In this document: piece after piece, positions 17,388-25,501 of the stretch
Layout of the letters: each line of letters begins with the position of its first letter
Numbering within the stretch: the stretch's first letter is position 1
Assembly: GCA_964580105.1 (NCBI GenBank)
Contig: CAZOJJ010000015.1
Span: 1 to 60,513, forward strand
DNA length: 60,513 nucleotides
Direction of reading: 5' to 3'
From: CAZOJJ01 sp964580105
GTDB taxonomy: Bacteria > Bacteroidota > Rhodothermia > Rhodothermales > Rubricoccaceae
Notes under the pieces: generated by a model
Database searches by the model: none
What the model was told of the DNA's origin: nothing
What the model saw: the letters and a program-made list of their open reading frames with translations, nothing else
Made by a program: the position numbers and the translations under genes

Positions 17388-18560
17388 ATGAAGGTCCACG
17401 AGTACCAGGCCAAGGACATCCTCGCCCAGTACGGCGTCACCGTGCAGCGCGGCCTCGTCGCCGACACGGTCGAGGCGGCCGTCGAGGCGGCCGAAACGAT
17501 GGCGACCGACGGTGTGACGCAATTCGTCGTCAAGGCCCAGATCCACGCCGGCGGGCGCGGCAAGGGCGGCGGCGTGAAGTTCTGCCCCACGCTCGACGAC
17601 GTGCGCCCGGCGGCGGAGAAGATCCTCGGCATGCAACTCGTCACGCCGCAGACCGGCCCCGAAGGGCAGCTCGTCCGCAAGGTGCTCGTGACGGCCGCCG
17701 AGGACATCGCCCACGAGTACTACGTCGGCGTCACGCTGGACCGCGCGCGCGGGCAGAACGTGATCATGGCCTCCACCGAGGGCGGCATGGAGATCGAGGA
17801 GGTGGCGGAGCGGACGCCCGAGAAGATCGTCAAGGTGTACGTGGACCCCGCCGTCGGCCTCCGGCCGTTCCAGGCCGTCGAGGTCGCCAGCCGCCTCGGC
17901 TTCGAGGGCGCCGCCTTCAAGGAGGCCACGAAGTTCATCCGCGCGCTCTACCGGGCGTACGAGGAGTCCGACGCGACCATCGCCGAGATCAACCCGCTCG
18001 TGCGCACCACCGACGGCCGCGTCGTCGCGCTCGACGCCAAGGTCAACCTCGACGACAACGCGCTCTTCCGCCACGCGGATCTGGCCGCGATGCGCGACGA
18101 GCACGAGGAGGACCCGCTGGAGGTCGAGGCCGGCAAGCATAACCTCAACTACATCAAGCTCGACGGCAACGTCGGCTGCATGGTCAACGGCGCGGGCCTG
18201 GCGATGGGCACGATGGACCTGATCAAGCTGGCCGGCGGCGAGCCCGCCAACTTCCTCGACGTCGGCGGCACGGCCAATGCAGAGACCGTCGAGGCCGGCT
18301 TCCGCATCATCCTGTCGGACCCGAACGTGGAGGCCATCCTGGTCAACATCTTCGGCGGCATCGTCCGCTGCGACCGCGTCGCGCGCGGCATCGTCGAGGC
18401 GGCGAAGAACGTGGACATCCGCGTGCCGCTGATCGTCCGCCTCCAGGGCACCAATGCCGAGGAGGGCATGGAAATCCTCCAGAACAGCGGCGTCGAGATG
18501 GCCTCGGCGATCCAGCTCCAGGAGGCCGCCGACAAGGTGACGGCCGCGCTGAATCGGTAG
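17388..18560 (+). CDS. sucC: Succinyl-CoA synthetase beta subunit
   Basis: A 390-residue ADP/GDP-forming succinate-CoA ligase subunit of the TCA cycle. It begins with the canonical MKVHEYQAKDILAQYGV and has the ATP-grasp glycine loop AGGRGKGGGVK, the INPLV metal-site region, and the C-terminal CoA-ligase domain with GNVGCMVNGAGLAMGTMD and NIFGGIVRCD. Length matches the family. The alpha subunit gene (sucD) is not in the window, so the two subunits are encoded apart here. The ATG at 17388 has no Shine-Dalgarno because the preceding 47 bases are tandem repeat. It diverges from lptG. Confidence 0.97.
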   Translation: MKVHEYQAKDILAQYGVTVQRGLVADTVEAAVEAAETMATDGVTQFVVKAQIHAGGRGKGGGVKFCPTLDDVRPAAEKILGMQLVTPQTGPEGQLVRKVLVTAAEDIAHEYYVGVTLDRARGQNVIMASTEGGMEIEEVAERTPEKIVKVYVDPAVGLRPFQAVEVASRLGFEGAAFKEATKFIRALYRAYEESDATIAEINPLVRTTDGRVVALDAKVNLDDNALFRHADLAAMRDEHEEDPLEVEAGKHNLNYIKLDGNVGCMVNGAGLAMGTMDLIKLAGGEPANFLDVGGTANAETVEAGFRIILSDPNVEAILVNIFGGIVRCDRVARGIVEAAKNVDIRVPLIVRLQGTNAEEGMEILQNSGVEMASAIQLQEAADKVTAALNR

Positions 18561-18636
18561 ACGGTGGACCGTAGACGGTTGACGGAATGCCCGCTTCCGA
18601 AATCCTGTCCACCGTCCATCGCCCACCGCCTACCGG
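18555..18636 (+). repeat. Imperfect inverted repeat spanning the sucC stop and next start
   Basis: CGGTAG then ACGGTGGAC (18555-18569) recur inverted as GTCCACCGT (18607-18615) and CTACCG (18630-18635). The hairpin would enclose the ATG at 18587. Similar GTCCACCG-rich words occur upstream of the gene at 56671, suggesting a dispersed intergenic element. Confidence 0.6.
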
Positions 18637-19639
18637 AACCGGCGTTCACCTCGACCGCGTCGTCAAGCGCTACGGCGCCGTGACCGCCGTAGACGGCGTC
18701 TCGCTGGCCGTCGAGCCGGGCGCGTTCGTCTCGCTCCTCGGCCCGAGCGGCTGCGGCAAGACCACGCTGCTCCGCCTCGTGGGCGGCTTCGAGACGGCCG
18801 ACGCCGGGACGGTCCGCATCGGCGGGCGCGACGTGACGCGCCTAGCGCCGCAGGCCCGCCCGACGGCGATGGTGTTCCAGAGCTACGCGCTCTTCCCCAC
18901 GATGACCGTCGGCGAGAACGTCGGCTACGGGCTCTCCGTGCGCGGCGAGAAGCAGGCGGCCGTGCGCGAGAAGGTCGAGCGCGCCCTCCGCCGCGTCGAC
19001 CTCGGCGGGCTGGCCGACCGGCCCGTGGCGGCGCTCTCGGGCGGGCAGCAGCAGCGCGTCGCCCTCGCCCGCGCCCTCGCCGTCGAGCCCGCCGTGCTGC
19101 TCTTCGACGAGCCGCTCTCGAACCTCGACCTCGCCCTCCGCGAGGCCACCCGCGCCGAGCTGAAGGCGCTCCAGCAGGAGCTGGGCACGACGAGCCTCTA
19201 CGTCACGCACGACCAGCAGGAGGCCCTCGCGCTCTCCGACCGCATTGCGGTGATGCGGGCCGGGCGGATCGAGGGCGAGGGCACGCCGGAGGCGCTCTAC
19301 CACGAGCCCGACTCGGCTTATGTGGCCCGCTTCCTCGGCGGGGCCAACGTGATCGAAGACCGCGCGCTGGCCGAGCGCTTGGCCGGGGAGCCGATGCCCG
19401 GCGGCCGGGTGCTCGCCGTGCGCCCCGAGGCGCTCGAACCCGCGTCGGAAGGCGAGGGGGCAGTGCCCGCCCGCCTGCGCAGCCGACAGTTCCTCGGCAC
19501 CCACGCCGAGTGGACCGTCGAGGCGGCGGGGGTGCGGCTGCGGCTCTGGACGGCACCGGATGCACCGGTCCCGGAGCCGCTCTGCGTTCGAGCCTCGCGG
19601 TCTCGCTGGGTGGCGGCCGACACGAAATCCGGAACGTAG
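18587..19639 (+). CDS. ABC transporter ATP-binding protein (PotA/FbpC-like, with TOBE domain)
   Basis: A 350-residue importer ATPase. Walker A GPSGCGKTT at 52-60, Q-loop in MVFQSYALFP, signature LSGGQQQR at 150-157, Walker B LLFDEP at 171-176, and the H-loop in YVTHDQQEA are all intact. The C-terminal 100 or so residues contain a TOBE-like domain (VLAVRPEALEP), as in spermidine, iron, sulfate or sugar importers. No permease or binding protein is adjacent, so this is an orphan ATPase. The first 18 residues (MPASEILSTVHRPPPTGT) are encoded by an intergenic inverted repeat and are probably not part of the ancestral protein. The true start may be later. Confidence 0.88.
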   Translation: MPASEILSTVHRPPPTGTGVHLDRVVKRYGAVTAVDGVSLAVEPGAFVSLLGPSGCGKTTLLRLVGGFETADAGTVRIGGRDVTRLAPQARPTAMVFQSYALFPTMTVGENVGYGLSVRGEKQAAVREKVERALRRVDLGGLADRPVAALSGGQQQRVALARALAVEPAVLLFDEPLSNLDLALREATRAELKALQQELGTTSLYVTHDQQEALALSDRIAVMRAGRIEGEGTPEALYHEPDSAYVARFLGGANVIEDRALAERLAGEPMPGGRVLAVRPEALEPASEGEGAVPARLRSRQFLGTHAEWTVEAAGVRLRLWTAPDAPVPEPLCVRASRSRWVAADTKSGT

Positions 19640-19653
19640 GCGCCGCCCGGTCA

Positions 19654-19661
19654 TAGCTTCC
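19654..19661 (+). promoter_or_regulatory. -7-like box of the GNAT gene
   Basis: TAGCTTCC ends 23 nt before the ATG at 19685, within the usual 20-31 nt window for such boxes here. Confidence 0.4.
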
Positions 19662-19684
19662 CGCCGTCCGACCTCCCTGTGATC

Positions 19685-20098
19685 ATGGCTTTCGCTCCCA
19701 CCGCCGCCGACATCACGCTCCGCGAGGGCCTCGACGGCCTCACGCCCTCGCGCATCGCCACGCTCTACCGACGGGCCCCGCTGCTGCGCCAGACGGACCA
19801 CGCCGAGCGCCTCCGGACCGCCTTCGAGAACACCCAGCTCGTCCTCACCGCCTGGCATGCCGACCGCCTCGTCGGCCTCGCGCGCGTGCTCACCGACGGC
19901 GTGCAGGTGGCCTACCTGTGCGACCTCGCCGTCGAACCGGACGTGCAGGGCCTCGGCATCGGGAAGCTCCTCATCGACGCGGTGATGGAGCGGTGCAAGG
20001 GGACCGAGCTCGTCCTGCGCGACTCGAACCTCTCGGCCGGCTTCTACGAACACCTCGGTTTCGAGCCCATCGACAACGGGTGGGTACGACAGGCCTGA
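19685..20098 (+). CDS. GNAT-family N-acetyltransferase
   Basis: A 137-residue single-domain acetyltransferase. Motif A, with the acetyl-CoA pyrophosphate loop, is visible as AVEPDVQGLGIGKLLIDAV (Q/RxxGxG/A form), preceded by strand beta4 VAYLCDL and followed by the C-terminal NLSAGFYEHLGFEPI. The start is the ATG at 19685. A GTG six bases earlier (19679) is in frame but not needed. The substrate cannot be inferred. It is flanked by transporter and DoxX genes without obvious functional linkage. Confidence 0.85.
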   Translation: MAFAPTAADITLREGLDGLTPSRIATLYRRAPLLRQTDHAERLRTAFENTQLVLTAWHADRLVGLARVLTDGVQVAYLCDLAVEPDVQGLGIGKLLIDAVMERCKGTELVLRDSNLSAGFYEHLGFEPIDNGWVRQA

Positions 20099-20135
20099 CC
20101 CGCCGCGTTACCCGTCCGCGCTTCCACCACACGCG

Positions 20136-20588
20136 ATGAACCAACCCCTCCGCCCCCTCCTCTTCGGCGGCGACGGCACCGCGACGGCCGTCACGGACGC
20201 CGGGCTCCTCGTGCTCCGCGTCGTCGCCGGGCTCAGCCTCGCGCTCGGGCACGGCCTCGGCAAGATGCCCCCGTCGCCACGGTTCGTCGAATCGGTGGGT
20301 GGGATGGGCTTTCCGCTGCCGGAGGTGTTCGCCTGGGCCGCCGGGCTTTCCGAACTCGTCGGCGGACTGTTCCTCGCGCTGGGGCTGCTGACGCGGCCGG
20401 CCGCGTTCTTCGTCGCCTGCACGACGGGCGTCGCGTTCTTCCTTCGCCACGCCGCCGACCCGTTCCCGGACAAGGAGAAGGCGCTCCTGTTCCTGACCAT
20501 CGCCGTCTTTCTCCTCCTGACCGGCAGCGGCCGATTCGGTCTCGACCGCCTGATCTACCAGAAGCGCGACGACCGGATCTGGCGCTGA
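20136..20588 (+). CDS. DoxX-family membrane protein
   Basis: A 150-residue integral membrane protein with four hydrophobic helices (about 21-40, 63-85, 87-103, 118-136). The first contains GLLVLRVVAGLSLALGHGLGK, and FAWAAGLSELVGGLFLALG follows. The early glycine-rich helix with a His followed by a GMGFPLP loop is the DoxX pattern. Family members have been linked to thiosulfate oxidation and redox resistance, but roles vary, so none is assigned. It lies 37 bases downstream of the GNAT gene in the same direction and may be cotranscribed. Confidence 0.85.
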   Translation: MNQPLRPLLFGGDGTATAVTDAGLLVLRVVAGLSLALGHGLGKMPPSPRFVESVGGMGFPLPEVFAWAAGLSELVGGLFLALGLLTRPAAFFVACTTGVAFFLRHAADPFPDKEKALLFLTIAVFLLLTGSGRFGLDRLIYQKRDDRIWR

Positions 20589-20598
20589 CGCGCGCGCG

Positions 20599-20907
20599 CT
20601 ATGCGGGCGGCAGGTGGAGGTGGTCGTGGATGCGCCGCGCGCCGGGCTGCTCGGCCACCAGCGTGAGGACGCGCTCCCGCAGCGCCTCGGTGCGGATGAG
20701 GCCGTAGACGGCGATGGAGCCCTCGTGGACGTAAAACGAGAGGCCGTAGACCTCGAGGCGGGCGCCCTCGACGGCGGCGCGGAGGCGGCGTGCGAGCTCA
20801 CGGTCGGCCGCCGTGCGCGCCTGCCGGTCCTGGACGGACAGGAGCAGTCTCCGGAGCCGCTCGGCGACGGCGGCGGTCGGGGTGGTGGAGGCGGAGGCTG
20901 GAGTCAC
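20599..20907 (-). CDS. BON-domain-like protein, cytoplasmic
   Basis: A 102-residue protein without a signal peptide. After a Ser/Thr-rich N-terminus and a basic helix (AERLRRLLLSVQDRQ), the rest resembles a single BON domain: LARRLRAAVEGARLEVYGLSF, then strands with an internal glycine (GSIAVYGLIRTEALRERVL) and the end RRIHDHLHL. BON domains bind phospholipid or other proteins and usually occur in periplasmic proteins, so cytoplasmic location would be unusual. It converges on the DoxX gene with a ten-base gap. Call is tentative at the family level. Confidence 0.6.
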   Translation of the reverse strand: MTPASASTTPTAAVAERLRRLLLSVQDRQARTAADRELARRLRAAVEGARLEVYGLSFYVHEGSIAVYGLIRTEALRERVLTLVAEQPGARRIHDHLHLPPA

Positions 20908-21118
20908 GGGGGCGGTGTGAGGTACGATGGCGCGCCCTACAAAGGCCGTACCGCTCCCGAAAGATACACGGTCATCGGGCCGGGGGTGCGTACAAACCGC
21001 ACGAAGTCGGGATCATGAAGCCGGTCGGTCGGCTCGGAGGTGGGATCAGCCGAACGGCCCGCGGGATGTAATACCGGGGTGGAATCGTATTCGGTCCGTT
21101 CCCATTGTCGTCCGGCGG

Positions 21119-23911
21119 TTAGAACACGCCGCCGAGGCGGTTGCCGGCCGCCGACCGCGGCACGTCGAGGCGGAGGAGGTCGCGGAGGTAGCCGCTCTTG
21201 ACGTAGATCGAGAACGAGAAGCTGCGGTAGATCCCGAAGGGCGTCCAGTTGAACCGCATCTCCCAGCAGTGGAGGTCGCGGACGACGGAGAGCTGCGTCG
21301 TGGCGATCTCGCGCTGCATGAGGTCGAAGCCGGTGCTCCCGGCGATCTTCCAGTTCGGCGTCAGCGAAACGTCGAACTGAGTGACGGAGAGGACGGCGTT
21401 CTGCTCGGCCTCGCCGCCCGGCGCGCGCGCGGGCGTGTAGCCGTAGGTCAAGTCCAGCGCCAGCGACCACGGCACGGCGAAGTCGACGTAGCCGGCCGGG
21501 ACGAGCCCGTAGTCGGGCCGGGTGGGATCGTAGCCGAGAGGGCGGAAGGAGCCGGTGCCGGGCGGGAGGCCGGTCGCGTTCGTCCCGCCGCCCGCCCGGA
21601 ACGACGTGCCGGCCGTGAGTCCCACGCGCGTCACGCGCAGCAGGCGGCCCGTCTCCTCGAAGTAGCTCGTCGGCGTGATCGCGCCGAGCGAGTCCAGCGC
21701 GTAGGGCGAGAGGGTAGCGTTGACCTGGAAGCGGAAGCGCTCGCCCTGGCTCGCGAGGTCGAGGCCGACGTCGCCGAAGGGCCGCTCCTCGGCGGCGAAG
21801 TCGTAGGCCGTGCGGGCGTTGAGCGTGAAGAGCTGGACCGTCCGCCGCTGCTCCTCGCCAGTCGAATCGGTGCGGACGATCCGCGTCTGGAAGACGTTGC
21901 CGAGGGAGAACCCGAGCCGCTGCGTCTGCCGGTTCGGGATCCCCGCGACGATGGGGTAGGCGACCTCGGCGCCGCGCGCGTCGGTGACGGTGCGGAAGTA
22001 GTCGAACGGCGCGGCCGAGTAGTCGGGCTGGTAGGAGAACGTGACCTGGGGGCTGACGACGTGCCGCAGGCCGTTGAGCGGGCCCAGGCGGACGGGGAAG
22101 ATGCCGTAGAACTTCGTGTTGGCGCTGAGCCCGAGGTTGACGCGGCGGATGGCCGTGAAGCCGGGCTCCTGCGTCGTCTGGATCGTGCTGTCTACGAGCA
22201 CGCGGCGCTCCGAGCGGGCGTACCAGTCCTCCGAATAGGTCACCGAGGGTGACCAGTTGAGCCGGAACGGCACGCCCAGGATCCGCTCCATCGAGAACGA
22301 CGCGCTGACGGGGATCTCGTGGTGCGCCTGCGGCCGGAACCGCTCGGTCTGCCCCGTCCGGCCGACGAACGCGTCGTAGTCGAAGAGGCCCTGCACCCAC
22401 GACACGTCCGCGAACGCGTCCTCGACGAGGCTGTCTGCCAGCGGCTCGAACCGGTACGCGTTGGAGAGCCGGCCCGAATAGCTGATCCCGATCTTCTCGT
22501 ACCACGCCTCCTCGCGGCCTGCCCGCCGGGCGCGGCGGAAGGGAAAGCGGCGCTGCTGGGTGAACGAGAGCGAGGGCAGGGTGAGGTCGGCCCCGCCGGT
22601 GGTGAGCTGCTGGACGGCGCGGAGGTCGAGGTTGAGGGAGCGCCCGCCGCGCGGCCAGGTCTTGCGGAAGGAGACCGTCGAGTTGCTCGTCTGGCTCACG
22701 CGCGTCTGGTAGTCCTCGGCCAGGCGTGGCGAGAGGCTGGAGCGGAGGTCCACGGAGGCGTTGAGCGAGGCCGTCGGGTCGAACGTCTGGGTGTGGCGCC
22801 AGCCGACGCCGACGTCGTGGGCGAGGCTGAAGGGCGGGTCGATGTCGAGCGGCTCGCCCCGGCGGAGGCGGGCGTAGGAGAGGTTGAGCGCGCTGTCGTA
22901 GGCGTAGCGGCGGACGAGGTTGAACCGGCCCTGCACCTGGAACGAGCCGCGCGTGCCGATCTTCCCGCTCACGAGCGCGTCGAAGTAGTCGCTGACGGCC
23001 CAGTACCAGCCGAGGTTTTCGAGGTAGAAGCCGAAGGCGTCGCGGTCCTCGCCGTAGGAGATCGGGAGCGGCCCGCTGCGGCGGCCCTCGGCGGCGGGGA
23101 AGTAGCCGAACGGGAGCCACAGCGGCATCGGGATGCCGAGGAGCCGGAGCTGGACGGGCCCCGTGTAGATCCGCTCGCCGTCCACGATCTTCATCCGCCC
23201 GGCGGTGAGCGCGTAGTGCGGGTGGTCGAGGTTGCACGTCGTGTAGCCGGCGTCGGCGGCGTAGATGACGTGCGCGCTCTGCTGCTTGATGACGCCGCCG
23301 ATGAGGTAGCCGTCCTCGATCTCCGTGCGCGCGCCGACGACCCGGCCGCGTTGGGTGCGGAGGTTGTAGACGACTTCGCGGCCGGTGAAGCTCTCCTCGC
23401 CCCGGGCGAAGCGCGGCACGCCCACGAGCCCGCTGTCGCTCTCGACGGGCAGGGCGCGGAGCTCCTGCGGTCCGAAGCGCAGCTCCAGCCGGGCCGCCGT
23501 CATCTCGGCCTCGCCGTACTGGGCCGTCACGTCGCCGTAGAGGTAGGCCCGGTCGTCGGGCCCGTAGGCCCGGTCGTCGGGCCCGCCGCCGTCGAGCGAG
23601 TCGCGCGGGGCGAGGACGACGCGGAGGGAGTCGCGGGCGGTATAGGTGACGGGCTGCTCCAGGCCGCCCTCGGCGGACGGCGCCACCGGCCACGAGGGCA
23701 GCGAGGCGCGGAGGGTGTCAGGGCGGACCGGCGCGGGGAGCGTGTCCACCTCGGTCGTATCGGCGACCACCGGGACGGCACCCGTCGTGTCCGCGACGGC
23801 AGCCGAGTCGGCAGCCGAGTCGGCAGCCGAGTCGGCGGGGGCCTGCGCCTCGGCGCGCGCGGCGGCGAGGACGAGCAGAACCAGCGCGAATCGGACGAAC
23901 AGGCGGGGCAC
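21119..23911 (-). CDS. lptD: LPS-assembly outer-membrane protein LptD, Bacteroidota type
   Basis: A 930-residue outer-membrane protein. A signal peptide (FALVLLVLAAARAEAQA) is followed by an Ala/Ser/Asp linker, an OstA-like beta-jellyroll (about 110-290, with YLYGDVTAQYGEAEMTAARLEL and RGRVVGARTEIEDGYLIGG), then a long C-terminal barrel rich in alternating strands. It inserts LPS into the outer leaflet. The conserved cysteines of proteobacterial LptD are largely absent, as is usual in this phylum. Two in-frame minisatellites lie in the linker: three 12-bp DSAA units (23799-23834) and two 21-bp GPDDRAY units (about 23544-23585). LptE is not nearby. Confidence 0.85.
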   Translation of the reverse strand: MPRLFVRFALVLLVLAAARAEAQAPADSAADSAADSAAVADTTGAVPVVADTTEVDTLPAPVRPDTLRASLPSWPVAPSAEGGLEQPVTYTARDSLRVVLAPRDSLDGGGPDDRAYGPDDRAYLYGDVTAQYGEAEMTAARLELRFGPQELRALPVESDSGLVGVPRFARGEESFTGREVVYNLRTQRGRVVGARTEIEDGYLIGGVIKQQSAHVIYAADAGYTTCNLDHPHYALTAGRMKIVDGERIYTGPVQLRLLGIPMPLWLPFGYFPAAEGRRSGPLPISYGEDRDAFGFYLENLGWYWAVSDYFDALVSGKIGTRGSFQVQGRFNLVRRYAYDSALNLSYARLRRGEPLDIDPPFSLAHDVGVGWRHTQTFDPTASLNASVDLRSSLSPRLAEDYQTRVSQTSNSTVSFRKTWPRGGRSLNLDLRAVQQLTTGGADLTLPSLSFTQQRRFPFRRARRAGREEAWYEKIGISYSGRLSNAYRFEPLADSLVEDAFADVSWVQGLFDYDAFVGRTGQTERFRPQAHHEIPVSASFSMERILGVPFRLNWSPSVTYSEDWYARSERRVLVDSTIQTTQEPGFTAIRRVNLGLSANTKFYGIFPVRLGPLNGLRHVVSPQVTFSYQPDYSAAPFDYFRTVTDARGAEVAYPIVAGIPNRQTQRLGFSLGNVFQTRIVRTDSTGEEQRRTVQLFTLNARTAYDFAAEERPFGDVGLDLASQGERFRFQVNATLSPYALDSLGAITPTSYFEETGRLLRVTRVGLTAGTSFRAGGGTNATGLPPGTGSFRPLGYDPTRPDYGLVPAGYVDFAVPWSLALDLTYGYTPARAPGGEAEQNAVLSVTQFDVSLTPNWKIAGSTGFDLMQREIATTQLSVVRDLHCWEMRFNWTPFGIYRSFSFSIYVKSGYLRDLLRLDVPRSAAGNRLGGVF
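23799..23834 (-). repeat. 12-bp in-frame tandem repeat in the LptD linker
   Basis: Three identical GCAGCCGAGTCG units (plus-strand reading) encode repeated DSAA just after the signal peptide. Length changes would leave the barrel intact. Confidence 0.85.
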
Positions 23912-23936
23912 GGACGCGGGGGCGGACGGGGCGCTC

Positions 23937-23944
23937 GGAAGGTA
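23937..23944 (-). promoter_or_regulatory. -7-like box of lptD
   Basis: TACCTTCC on the minus strand ends 25 nt before the lptD ATG at 23911, within the common 20-31 nt window. Confidence 0.45.
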
Positions 23945-24038
23945 CCGTCCGGGGGTTCAGGGGCGGGCGAGGATGTCGGCGAAGAGGCGGGGGGCGCCCG
24001 CCGTCGCCGCGCGCAGAGGGGGCGGCGTAACGGGCCGG

Positions 24039-25022
24039 TCAGCGGGCGTCGAGGTCGTCCCGGTGCTCGAAGGCCAGCCGCGCCGCGCCGAGGAGGGCAA
24101 CCTCGTTGCCGAGCGTCTCCTGCACCAGATCCACGCCGTCGAGCAGGGCGGGCATGACGTGGCGGCGGAGCGCCTCACGCGCCGGGCCGAGGAGGAATTC
24201 GCCCGCCTTCGAGATCCCGCCGCCGACGACCACCTTGCGGATGTCGAGGAGGTTGACGGCCGAGCCGAGGGCGCAGCCGAGCTTGTGGCCGGCCCAGGCG
24301 AGCACCTCCCGCGCGCCCTCGTCGCCCGCGAGGGCGGCGGCGTGGAGCGCCTTCGGCGTGACCTCGCCGGGATGGGCCCCGGCCGCACCGGACAGGCGGG
24401 CCTCGCGGGCAAGGAGCCGGTCGCTCGCGTGGCGCGAGAGGAACGCGCGGCCGAGGTAGGCTTCGACGGCGCCGGGCACGCCGCTCCGCGCCAACGGCCC
24501 CTCGTAGTCGACGCTCACGTGACCGAGCTCGCCCGCGCCGCCCGTCGCCCCGCGAAAGAGCCGCTTCTCGTGGATGATGGCGCCGCCGACGCCGGTGCCC
24601 AGCGTGACCATGAGGAACGACGGGAACGGGACGCCCGCCCCGTAGAACGCGCTGCCGAGGCCGGCCACGTTGGCGTCGTTCTCGACGAGGACGGGAACGC
24701 CGCCGAGGCCGAGGCGGGCGGCCAGCGCGTCGGGCACGTGGACGCGCTCCCAGCCGGGGAAGTTGGGCGGCTTCGTGATCGTCGTCCGGTCCAGCGACAC
24801 CGCGCCCGGCGCGCCGATGCCGACGCCGACGAGCTCGTCGCCCTCGGGCAACGCCGCGCGCACCCGGCCGATCGCCTCGGCGAGGCGGTCGAGGACGTGT
24901 GCCGGCCCGCGCGAAGCCTGCGTCCGGGCCGTGAGCGCGTGCACGACGCCGCGCTCGCGCTCGACGAGGCCGGCTTTCAGGTTCGTGCCGCCGAGGTCGA
25001 CGCCGATGGCGTACTGCGCCAT
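24039..25022 (-). CDS. ROK-family sugar kinase/glucokinase lacking the zinc-cysteine motif
   Basis: A 327-residue cytosolic kinase. The phosphate-1 motif GVDLGGTNLKAGLV (7-20), the catalytic aspartate D116 in VENDANVAGLGS, and the LGTGVGGAII phosphate-2 block are intact. The ROK signature GELGH (164-168) is present, but the Cys-x-Cys-Gly-x-x-Gly-Cys zinc site that normally follows is replaced by GPLARSGVPGAVEAYLG with no cysteine. The sugar-contacting Glu and His remain, so activity is likely without zinc. It lies 33 bases downstream of the divIC-like gene on the same strand, in a block with eno, consistent with glucose phosphorylation entering glycolysis. The substrate could also be another hexose. 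Confidence 0.88.
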   Translation of the reverse strand: MAQYAIGVDLGGTNLKAGLVERERGVVHALTARTQASRGPAHVLDRLAEAIGRVRAALPEGDELVGVGIGAPGAVSLDRTTITKPPNFPGWERVHVPDALAARLGLGGVPVLVENDANVAGLGSAFYGAGVPFPSFLMVTLGTGVGGAIIHEKRLFRGATGGAGELGHVSVDYEGPLARSGVPGAVEAYLGRAFLSRHASDRLLAREARLSGAAGAHPGEVTPKALHAAALAGDEGAREVLAWAGHKLGCALGSAVNLLDIRKVVVGGGISKAGEFLLGPAREALRRHVMPALLDGVDLVQETLGNEVALLGAARLAFEHRDDLDAR

Positions 25023-25055
25023 GCCGAGTGGAACGAGGGGGGAACGGGCGCGCCG

Positions 25056-25352
25056 TCAGTCGTCGGTCTCGACGCGGTAGACCGTCTCGCCGGGCCGTCG
25101 CATCCCGTACTGCTCGCGGGCCACCTCCTCGACGGTGGCGTCGGAGAGGCCGGCGCGGACGCGCTCGGCCAGCGCCGCGTTCTCCACCCGCAGGCGCTCG
25201 TTCTCCTCGGTGAGCCGGCTCAACTCGTGGTGGTAGCGCGCCCGCCGCAGGAGGCTGTGGCTGTCGAAGAAGGCGAGCCAGCCGACGAGCACGGCGAGGC
25301 CGACGAGGACCAGCCGGCGGCGGAACCGGGGCGACGAAAGGAGCGACGGCAT
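25056..25352 (-). CDS. Septum-formation initiator, FtsB/DivIC-like
   Basis: A 98-residue bitopic protein. After a short basic cytoplasmic start (MPSLLSSPRFRRR) comes one membrane helix (LVLVGLAVLVGWLAFF), then an extracytoplasmic coiled coil (RYHHELSRLTEENERLRVEN) and a C-terminal REQYGM motif typical of the DivIC/FtsB family. The start at 25352 is the only one that puts the helix near the N-terminus. It lies downstream of eno, an arrangement common in Bacteroidota. Its job is to link FtsL and FtsQ in the divisome. Confidence 0.87.
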   Translation of the reverse strand: MPSLLSSPRFRRRLVLVGLAVLVGWLAFFDSHSLLRRARYHHELSRLTEENERLRVENAALAERVRAGLSDATVEEVAREQYGMRRPGETVYRVETDD

Positions 25353-25501
25353 GGGCGGTCCAGGGGGTGACGCGCGCCAAGCTACGGCAGACGGAGGTCG
25401 GATGACAGAGGGCGGACGGGACATGGCCCATCCTGCGCGGAAGCGAGACCCGCCCAGGGTGAGGATCACGCCATTGCGTTCGCCTCGCCGGAGCGGCGGA
25501 C

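Noticed and set aside
20908..21118. Search for a gene or RNA in the gap before lptD
   Set aside because: No ORF with plausible start and composition, no tRNA-like cloverleaf and no clear hairpin; left unannotated.
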